The translations under genes and the position numbers were made by a program. Of a stretch of DNA of 64,000 nucleotides, positions 57,607 to 64,000 are shown in pieces. The stretch is from contig AP026073.1 of assembly GCA_024349765.1 (NCBI GenBank), positions 6,572,001-6,636,000 on the forward strand, in the 5' to 3' direction. Under the pieces are notes generated by a model. That model was not told the DNA's origin, made no database searches, and worked only from the letters and a program-made list of their open reading frames with translations. Position 1 is the stretch's first letter. Each line of letters begins with the position of its first letter. Origin of the DNA: Streptomyces nigrescens. GTDB taxonomy: Bacteria > Actinomycetota > Actinomycetes > Streptomycetales > Streptomycetaceae.

Positions 57607-58290
57607 GTGAGCGCGAAGAGCTACGACGAATACGAGGGCCTGAACCGGTTAGCGCTGGACCGGGCCGGGCAGGCCGAGGCGTTCGACGCGATCGGCGACC
57701 GCTACAACGACGCCTTTCCGCACAAGGAGGGCCAGCTGTCCTCGGGTGCCTGGCTGGCCGGTGCCCTGCCCGCGGGCGCCCGCGTCCTGGACGTCGGGTG
57801 CGGTACGGGCCTGCCGACCGCCCGTCAGCTCTCCGACGCCGGGCACCGCGTGGTCGGTATCGATCTCTCCCCCTCCATGGTCAAGCTGGCCCGGGACAAC
57901 GCCCCGGGCGCGGAGTTCCACCGGCTGGACATCGCCGATCTGCGCGGCGGCCGGCTCGGCGGCCCCGGCTCCTTCGACGGTGTCGCCGCTTATTTCTCGC
58001 TGTTGATGCTGCCCCGTGCGGAAATCCCTTACGCACTGGGCCTGCTGCATGATCTGCTACGACCCGGTGGGCTGCTGGCCCTGTCGATGGTCGAGGCGGA
58101 CGTGGACGACTTCCCGATCCCGTTCCTGGGCAACACGATCCGGGTATCGGGTTACCTGCGGGACGACCTGCGCCGGGTCGTGCACGACGCGGGTTTCGAC
58201 GTCGTCGGGGAGGACGCCTACGCCTACGCCCCGGCGAGCACGGACGTACCACCCGAGATCCAGCTCTTTCTGCACCTGCGACGCGCCTGA
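57607..58290 (+). CDS. Class I SAM-dependent methyltransferase
   Basis: A 227-residue methyltransferase. Motif I is VLDVGCGTGLPTARQL at about residue 60, followed by the acidic VVGIDLSPSMV and the motif III region LLRPGGLLALSMVEAD. The GTG follows GGAGGGG by seven bases. The phosphatase gene begins 90 bp downstream, same strand. Substrate cannot be inferred. Confidence 0.9.
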   Translation: MSAKSYDEYEGLNRLALDRAGQAEAFDAIGDRYNDAFPHKEGQLSSGAWLAGALPAGARVLDVGCGTGLPTARQLSDAGHRVVGIDLSPSMVKLARDNAPGAEFHRLDIADLRGGRLGGPGSFDGVAAYFSLLMLPRAEIPYALGLLHDLLRPGGLLALSMVEADVDDFPIPFLGNTIRVSGYLRDDLRRVVHDAGFDVVGEDAYAYAPASTDVPPEIQLFLHLRRA

Positions 58291-58380
58291 AACGCAGCGC
58301 GTCGGGCGCGTCCCGTACGGGCTGCGCGCCCGGAACGCGGCGCGTCGGACGCGCAGCCCCGGACGGATGGAATCCCACGC

Positions 58381-60858
58381 GTGACGGAGCATCCCACCTC
58401 CCACGAATCGCGACGGTCGGCCCCGACCGCCGCGCCCTCGGCGTCCCCTGCGCGGGGGCCGGGCCGGACGCCGCCGTTGGGCGCCGTCCCGGACCCGCGC
58501 GGCGCCCTGCAGCAGCCCGCCGCGGCCGGCTTCGTCCCGGCGGGGCCGCCGGCCGGCCGGGCCGACCGCGAGCCGCCCGCGGACCACGGCGCGGCCCGGG
58601 ACGACGCGGCGATTCCGTACGGGGAGGCGTACGGGGACACCTTCGGCGGCGCGGGCGCGTACCGTGGCGCGGGCAGGTACGGCGGCGCGAACGCCTATGG
58701 CGGCGCGGACACTTACGGCGGCGACCCCTGGGGCGCCGACTCTTACGGGGAGGTGGCCATGCCGGCGAGCGGGCGGCCGGGCGGCGCACCGGACGGGGAG
58801 CGCGAGGCGGCCCCGGCGCGGCGGCGGGTGGCACAGGGCGCGGTGGGCCGCGCGGGCACGCCGGATCCGGGTGAGGAGCCGCACCGCGGGGAGCGTCCGC
58901 GGCCCGGCGGCGAGGGCATCGGGCGGCCGCGGGACGGCGGCGCCGGACGGTCCCGGCCGCGCGGCGGGGAGGCCGGCGGGACGGTGCCGGGCCGGGCGCC
59001 GGCCGGGGAGGCGACCGGTGCGCAGGTGCCGGCGCCGGCCGGGCCGCCGCCGGGTCCGCCGCCCGCTCCGCTGCCGCCCGCCGGCCCGGCGCGCTCGGCG
59101 CATCCGGGCGAGAGCGGTGAGGTCGCGGCGGCCCGGCAGGCGGGCGGTGACCGGCTGCGGTTCATCGGTGCGGCGACCCGGCGGATCGCCCGCGGGATCG
59201 ACCTCGACGAGATCGTGCTGGGGCTGTGCCGGGCGACGGTGCCGACCTTCGCCGACGCGATCCTGGTGTATCTGCGCGATCCGCTGCCGGTGGGCGACGA
59301 GCGGCCCACCGGGCCGGTGGTGCTGCGGCTGCGGCGCACCGACCGGATCCCGGAGGAGCCGGACACCAACGGCGGGCGGCTGCCGGTGCTGCCCGCGCAG
59401 CCCGATCTGGGCCCGGCGATGGGCGGCAGCGCCGCGGAGCTGGCCGAGGTGCGGCCCGGCGGTCCGCTGGCGGAGGTGCTGCGGGGCGTGCGGCCGCTGT
59501 TCGGCGAGGCGCAGGCGGCCCGGACCGCGCTGCCCGAGCTGCTGGGGCCCGATCCGCGGCTGCCCAGCGGCCACCGGGTGATCCTGGCGCCGCTGCGCGG
59601 CCGGCGGCGGGTGATCGGTGCGGCGGTGTTCCTGCGCAGGCCCGACCGGCCGGCGTTCGAGCCGGACGACCTGCTGGTGGCGGCGCAGTTGGCGACGCAC
59701 ACCGCGCTGGGCGTCGACAAGGCGGTGCTGTACGGCCGGGAGGCGTACATCGCCGACGCGCTGCAGCGCACGATGCTGCCGGACTCGCTGCCGCAGCCGA
59801 CCGGGGTGCGGCTGGCCAGCCGCTATCTGCCGGCCGCGGAGACGGCCCGGGTGGGCGGTGACTGGTACGACGCGATCCCGCTGCCGGGCAGCCGGGTGGC
59901 GCTGGTGGTCGGTGACGTCATGGGGCACTCGATGACCTCGGCGGCGATCATGGGCCAACTGCGCACCACCGCGCAGACCCTGGCCGGTCTCGACCTGCCG
60001 CCGCAGGAGGTGCTGCACCACCTCGACGAGCAGGCCCAGCGGCTGGGTTCGGACCGGATGGCGACGTGCCTGTACGCGGTGTACGACCCGGTCGCGCACC
60101 GGATCACGATCGCCAACGCGGGCCATCCGCCGCCGCTGATGCTGCATCGCGGCGGGCGCGCGGAGGTGCTGCGGGTGCCGCCGGGCGCGCCGATCGGCGT
60201 CGGCGGGGTGGACTTCGAGGCGGTGGAGCTGGACGCCCCGGCGGGGGCCACGCTCGTGCTGTACACCGACGGTCTGGTGGAGTCGCGGATCCGGGACGTG
60301 TGGACCGGCATCGAGCAGCTGCGGGAGCGGCTGGCGGAGACGGCCCGGCTGACGGGCCCGCATCCGCCGCCGCTGGAGCCGCTGTGCGACGAGGTGCTGG
60401 ACATGCTCGGGCCGGGCGACCGGGACGACGACATCGCGCTGCTGGCGGCCCGGTTCGACGGGATCGCGCCGAGCGACGTCGCGTACTGGTACCTGGATCC
60501 GAAGGCGCAGACCGCCGGGCAGGCCCGCCGGCTGGCCCGCCGGGCGCTGGCGCGCTGGGGTCTGGACGACCTCACCGATCAGCTGGAGTTGCTGGTCAGT
60601 GAGGTGGTGACGAACGCGGTGCGGTACGCGGAGCGGCCGATCACGCTGCGGCTGCTGCGCACGGACGTGCTGCGCTGCGAGGTCGGGGACGACGTGCCGC
60701 AGCTGCCGCGGCTGCGGCAGGCCCGGCCGTCGGACGAGGGCGGGCGGGGGCTCTACCTCGTCAACCGGATGGCCCGGCGCTGGGGCGCGACCCGGCTGAG
60801 CATGGGCAAGGTGGTCTGGTTCGAGCTGACCATGCCGCCGGGGACACCGCGCCGCTGA
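58381..60858 (+). CDS. GAF-SpoIIE serine phosphatase with fused anti-sigma-type ATPase domain
   Basis: An 825-residue signalling protein. The first 240 residues are disordered Pro/Gly/Ala/Arg sequence, including YGGAN, YGGAD and YGGD repeats. A GAF-like sensor covers about 255-450, the PP2C/SpoIIE phosphatase about 470-690 (VGGDWYDAIPL, VVGDVMGHS, LYTDGLVES, DDDIALLAA), and a GHKL ATPase about 700-820 (EVVTNAVRYAE, DEGGRGLYLV). The GTG start has GGATGGA upstream. Its layout lacks the PAS domains of the phosphatase at 18-20.8 kb but the catalytic halves are alike. Confidence 0.9.
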   Translation: MTEHPTSHESRRSAPTAAPSASPARGPGRTPPLGAVPDPRGALQQPAAAGFVPAGPPAGRADREPPADHGAARDDAAIPYGEAYGDTFGGAGAYRGAGRYGGANAYGGADTYGGDPWGADSYGEVAMPASGRPGGAPDGEREAAPARRRVAQGAVGRAGTPDPGEEPHRGERPRPGGEGIGRPRDGGAGRSRPRGGEAGGTVPGRAPAGEATGAQVPAPAGPPPGPPPAPLPPAGPARSAHPGESGEVAAARQAGGDRLRFIGAATRRIARGIDLDEIVLGLCRATVPTFADAILVYLRDPLPVGDERPTGPVVLRLRRTDRIPEEPDTNGGRLPVLPAQPDLGPAMGGSAAELAEVRPGGPLAEVLRGVRPLFGEAQAARTALPELLGPDPRLPSGHRVILAPLRGRRRVIGAAVFLRRPDRPAFEPDDLLVAAQLATHTALGVDKAVLYGREAYIADALQRTMLPDSLPQPTGVRLASRYLPAAETARVGGDWYDAIPLPGSRVALVVGDVMGHSMTSAAIMGQLRTTAQTLAGLDLPPQEVLHHLDEQAQRLGSDRMATCLYAVYDPVAHRITIANAGHPPPLMLHRGGRAEVLRVPPGAPIGVGGVDFEAVELDAPAGATLVLYTDGLVESRIRDVWTGIEQLRERLAETARLTGPHPPPLEPLCDEVLDMLGPGDRDDDIALLAARFDGIAPSDVAYWYLDPKAQTAGQARRLARRALARWGLDDLTDQLELLVSEVVTNAVRYAERPITLRLLRTDVLRCEVGDDVPQLPRLRQARPSDEGGRGLYLVNRMARRWGATRLSMGKVVWFELTMPPGTPRR

Positions 60859-60889
60859 GAGGCGCGGGCTCCGGCCCGTGACGCAACAC

Positions 60890-60921
60890 CGCGGCCCCCG
60901 CCGGATCCGGCGGGGGCCGCG
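60890..60921. terminator. Bidirectional terminator between the phosphatase and penicillin-binding protein genes
   Basis: A 32-bp palindrome (CGCGGCCCCCGCCGGA and its complement) between two convergent stop codons. It serves both genes. Confidence 0.85.
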
Positions 60922-60948
60922 TGCTGTCGTTCCGGCGGCTGCCGGGCG

Positions 60949-63243
60949 TCAGTTGAAGCCGGGCACGCTGTTGGCGCCCTTGGTGCCGCCGTTGCCGTTG
61001 CCGCCGGTGCCGCCGTCGGCACCGCTGGTGGTGCCGCTGGTGTCACCGCCGTCCACGCCGCCGTCCGGCGGGGAGGCCGTGTCGCTCGGGGTGGTCGGGC
61101 TGCTCGGACGGCCGCTCGGGGTGTGCGACGGCCGGCCGGACGGGGACGACGGGGTGCCGCTGGGCGTGCTGCTCGGGGTGCCGGTCGGCGACGGGGTCGT
61201 CGACGGGGTGACGGTCGGCGTCGGGCTGGTGGTCGGCGGGACCGCGGCGCCCATGTCCGTCTCCAGGTCGAAGTCGCCGCCGGTGTTGCCGCCGAGCGCG
61301 TTCTCGGTGTAGTCCGCCCACACCTTGGCCGGGTAGCCGCCGCCGTTGACCCGGCCGCCGCCACCGGTGCCCTTGAGGGTCACCTGGGCACCGCCCTTGG
61401 GCGACTCGCCGAACATGCCGACCGCGGTGACCAGCTTGGGCGTGTAGCCCACGAACCACGCCGACTTGTTGTCGTCGGAGGTACCGGTCTTGCCGGCCGC
61501 CTGGTAGGCGGTGTTCTTGACGGACTCCGAGGCGGTGCCGTCGTTGACCACGCCGGTGAGGACGGAGGTCAGGGTGTCCGCGGTCCGGCGGCTGAGGACG
61601 TCCGGGCCGATCGGGTCCTTCAGCGACAGCTCGTTGTCCACGCCGTTGACGGTGTGCACGGCCTTGGTCACCACCGCGGGCGTGACCTTCTTGCCGTGGT
61701 TGTCGAACGTGGCGTACGCGCCGGCCATCTGGAGCGGGCTGGCACCCATGGTGCCCAGGGTCATGGCCGGCTTGACGTCCATCTTGGAGCCGTCCATGCC
61801 GAGCCTGACCGCGGTCTTCTTCACGTTGTCCAGGCCGACGTCCGCGCCCATCTGCGCGAAGACCGAGTTGACGGAGTTGTTGGTGGCCGTCTGGACGGTG
61901 ATCTTGTCGTAGTTGTGCTCGTCCTCGTTGGGCGGCGCGAAGGGGATGGTGCCGCCGACGACCGGACGGCGGTTGCGGCCGTCGTAGATCGTGTTCGGGG
62001 TGATCGGCACGCCGTCCTGGGTGACCGCGTTGTTCTCCATCGCCGAGGCGAGGATCAGCGGCTTGAACGTGGAGGCCGGCTGGTAGTCGGAGCGGGTCGC
62101 GTTGTTGGTGTAGTGCTTGGGATAGCCCGCACCGCCGTACATCGCCACGACGTGGCCGGTCTTCGGGTCGACCGAGGTGGCGCCCAGCTGGGCGTCCCCG
62201 TCGACCTTGCGGGCCTTGGGGTTCAGCTCGTCGGTCAGCTTGTGCTTGACCGCCCGCTCCAGCGCCTTCTGCTTGTCCTTCTCGATGCCGAGGGTGATCG
62301 TCCAGCCGCCGGCGTCGAACTGCTTGCCGTCGACGCCCTGGGCCATCAGCTCCCGCTTGGCCTCCGCGACGATGTAGCTGGTCTGCCCGCTGACGCCGGG
62401 CAGCGGCTTGGGGTCCTTCGGTATCTGGAACTTCTGCTTGGCGCGCTGCTGCGGCGAGAGCCAGTGCATCTCGACCATGTTGTTCAGCGTGTACGCCCAG
62501 CGCTCCTTGACCCGCTTCTGACCGTCCTTGGTCGCGAGGGACCAGTCGTACTGGTTCGGCGCCTGGAGCAGCGAGGCGAGGTAGGCGCCCTGCGAGACGG
62601 TGAGCTTGTCGACGTCCACGCCGTAGTAGGCGCGGGCGGCGGCCTGGATGCCGTAGGCGCCGCGGCCGTAGTAGCTGGTGTTGAGGTAGCCGGCGAGGAT
62701 CTTGTCCTTGCCCAGCTTGTTGTCCACCTTCAGCGAGATGACGATCTCCTGGAGCTTGCGGCTGACCGTCTGCTCCTGCGTCAGGTAGTAGTTCTTGACG
62801 TACTGCTGGGTGATCGTCGAGCCGCCCTGCTTCCCCTTGCCCATCAGGGTGTTGAGGATGCCGCGCGCGGTGCCCATCAGGTCGACGCCGGAGTCGTGGT
62901 AGAAGTTCTTGTTCTCGGCGGCGACGAAGGTGCGCTGCACCGCCCAGGGGATCCGGTCGAGCGAGACGTTCTCGCGGTTGACCTGGCCGACCCGGGCCAT
63001 GACCTTGCCGTCGGCGTACTTGTAGACGTTGCTCTGGAGCTGGGCCTGCTTGTTCCCGTCATTGGGGATGTCCACGTACAGGTACAGCCCGATGAAGCCG
63101 AGGATGCCCAGCAGGCACACCCCGAGGAAGGTTCCGAGGATCTTCTTCCAGGTGAAGAGGCGGCGTATGCCGGACTTCTTCTGCTTCGTTTTGGCCCGGC
63201 GGGCGCTCCCCTGCTGCGCCCGTCTGGCTTCCGCTCGGCCCAT
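60949..63243 (-). CDS. Class A penicillin-binding protein (transglycosylase/transpeptidase)
   Basis: A 764-residue cell-wall synthase. A basic cytoplasmic tail (about 30 residues) precedes one membrane helix (ILGTFLGVCLLGILGFIGLY). The GT51 glycosyltransferase domain has AAENKNFYHDSGVD with the catalytic Glu and GGSTITQQYVKNYY. The transpeptidase has the serine in STFKP, SVN and the KTGTS motif. The last 120 residues are a Thr/Pro/Ser/Gly-rich extracellular tail. The ATG at 63243 gives a normal N-terminus; 75 in-frame codons upstream look non-coding. Confidence 0.94.
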   Translation of the reverse strand: MGRAEARRAQQGSARRAKTKQKKSGIRRLFTWKKILGTFLGVCLLGILGFIGLYLYVDIPNDGNKQAQLQSNVYKYADGKVMARVGQVNRENVSLDRIPWAVQRTFVAAENKNFYHDSGVDLMGTARGILNTLMGKGKQGGSTITQQYVKNYYLTQEQTVSRKLQEIVISLKVDNKLGKDKILAGYLNTSYYGRGAYGIQAAARAYYGVDVDKLTVSQGAYLASLLQAPNQYDWSLATKDGQKRVKERWAYTLNNMVEMHWLSPQQRAKQKFQIPKDPKPLPGVSGQTSYIVAEAKRELMAQGVDGKQFDAGGWTITLGIEKDKQKALERAVKHKLTDELNPKARKVDGDAQLGATSVDPKTGHVVAMYGGAGYPKHYTNNATRSDYQPASTFKPLILASAMENNAVTQDGVPITPNTIYDGRNRRPVVGGTIPFAPPNEDEHNYDKITVQTATNNSVNSVFAQMGADVGLDNVKKTAVRLGMDGSKMDVKPAMTLGTMGASPLQMAGAYATFDNHGKKVTPAVVTKAVHTVNGVDNELSLKDPIGPDVLSRRTADTLTSVLTGVVNDGTASESVKNTAYQAAGKTGTSDDNKSAWFVGYTPKLVTAVGMFGESPKGGAQVTLKGTGGGGRVNGGGYPAKVWADYTENALGGNTGGDFDLETDMGAAVPPTTSPTPTVTPSTTPSPTGTPSSTPSGTPSSPSGRPSHTPSGRPSSPTTPSDTASPPDGGVDGGDTSGTTSGADGGTGGNGNGGTKGANSVPGFN

Positions 63244-63552
63244 CGCTTCGACAACTCCAGTCGTTCCGCCCCCAGCTAACTCAGCTGTTGAAGCTAACAC
63301 CGCATCTGTCAACAAATACTCATCGATCAAGGCTTTTCCTGACGTGACAAAGAGCACCCGGCCCGGGGGAACCATGGGGTGGGTTTTCTGCGTCGCCCGC
63401 CGCTCACCTGCGCACTTGCCGTAAATCGGGCTCGGTACCGGGACTGGACGACCCGACCTTCCGTCCATTAATCTGCTATCACTTTGCTAGACCAGCGACA
63501 TCATCGAATGCGGCGGACATCACGCGCCGCATCGGGAGAAACGGGGATCTTC

Positions 63553-64000
63553 ATGTCCGACCAGCCCACGGCCGACCACCTCACCGGCCCCACCCCCGGC
63601 GACGACCTCGCCGTGACCGCCCCCGAGCTGCCCCGCCCGCAGATCCGCGAGGTCAGGGCGCACAGCATCGCGGGTGGGCTCGCCCTGCTGCTGACCGTGC
63701 TCGGCGTGGCTCTGGGCGTCGGCGCGATCGCCGTCGGCGGCTTCCTCGCCGACGGCGGCAACAAGGCGGCCGGCATACCGCTGATCCTCGCCGGCGCCGC
63801 GATCCTGCTCGGCTCGCTCTTCTGCATGACCGGCGTGAAGATGGTCGCGCCCGGCGAGGCCCGGGTCATCCAGCTCTTCGGGCGGTACGTCGGCACCATC
63901 CGCACCGACGGCCTGCGCTGGGTCAACCCGCTGACCACGGCCCGCAGCATCTCCACCCGGGTGCGCAACCACGAGACCGCGGTCCTGAAGGTCAACGACG
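63553..64000 (+). CDS. SPFH/Band 7 domain protein, 5' part only
   Basis: The gene runs off the right edge; 149 codons are seen. A Pro/Thr-rich cytoplasmic start of about 35 residues is followed by two membrane helices (GGLALLLTVLGVALGVGAIA; GIPLILAGAAILLGSLFCM) and then the start of the SPFH domain (VAPGEARVIQLFGRYVGTIR, TDGLRWVNPL). SPFH proteins such as stomatins and flotillins organise membrane microdomains. It is divergent from the penicillin-binding protein gene. The ATG follows GGGGATCTTC. Confidence 0.88.
   Translation, partial: MSDQPTADHLTGPTPGDDLAVTAPELPRPQIREVRAHSIAGGLALLLTVLGVALGVGAIAVGGFLADGGNKAAGIPLILAGAAILLGSLFCMTGVKMVAPGEARVIQLFGRYVGTIRTDGLRWVNPLTTARSISTRVRNHETAVLKVND

Overview
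The window is a GC-rich actinobacterial chromosome segment. Codon use, gene content and order point to Streptomyces: GylR-type regulator, WhiB-like protein, SpoIIE-type phosphatases with fused ATPase domains, polyphosphate glucokinase, DUF1707/DUF4245/DUF6542 proteins, a Tat amidohydrolase, and class I and class II fumarases side by side. There are no rRNA or tRNA genes, no CRISPR array and no biosynthetic gene cluster.

Left part (1-16.7 kb). Two oligopeptide ABC importers face each other: the last two ATPase genes of a plus-strand operon, then a MerR regulator, then a complete five-gene minus-strand operon (binding lipoprotein, two permeases, two ATPases). Next come the translational GTPase gene typA, an unusually long solute-binding lipoprotein, and a succinate dehydrogenase/fumarate reductase operon (small leading ORF, membrane cytochrome, flavoprotein, iron-sulfur subunit). 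At 16.8-18.1 kb lies a Tat-signal amidohydrolase gene broken by an out-of-frame internal deletion.

Middle part (18-31 kb). A PAS-GAF-SpoIIE-HATPase phosphatase, two stand-alone RsbW-like ATPases, a Nudix hydrolase, a SPOR-like small protein, an APC permease, a GntR/UTRA regulator, a PIG-L deacetylase preceded by four phased copies of a 20-bp repeat, an alpha/beta hydrolase, and a gylR-glpK pair that lacks glpF and glpD.

Accessory island (31.1-41.6 kb). This looks like a decayed tandem array of integrative elements docked in the 3' end of ychF. A 16-bp sequence matching the end of ychF recurs at 31.10, 32.54 and 41.63 kb. Arm repeats in 11-bp phase and terminator hairpins flank these copies. 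The island carries a Uma2 nuclease-like gene, a SWIM zinc-finger protein, a SUKH-3-like immunity gene cut by an intact IS5-type element, and a three-gene cassette: secreted protein, secreted NucA/NucB-type DNase, and a small protein resembling the Nin/ComJ DNase inhibitor. It also holds remnants of a second IS5 element, an IS3 element and possibly a relaxase, plus a small secreted protein. No integrase is left. Base composition in 36.3-40.8 kb is visibly less GC-rich than the flanks.

Right part (41.6-64 kb). Core genes resume: ychF, a DUF6542 membrane protein whose tail overlaps convergent ppgK, ispH, an APC permease, xseA-xseB, a nitroreductase-fold reductase, a DUF4245 protein, glpX, a wblI-like WhiB gene, a DUF1707/LiaF-like protein, class I fumarase, fumC, a DUF402 protein, a methyltransferase, a second GAF-SpoIIE-HATPase phosphatase, a class A penicillin-binding protein and the start of an SPFH protein.
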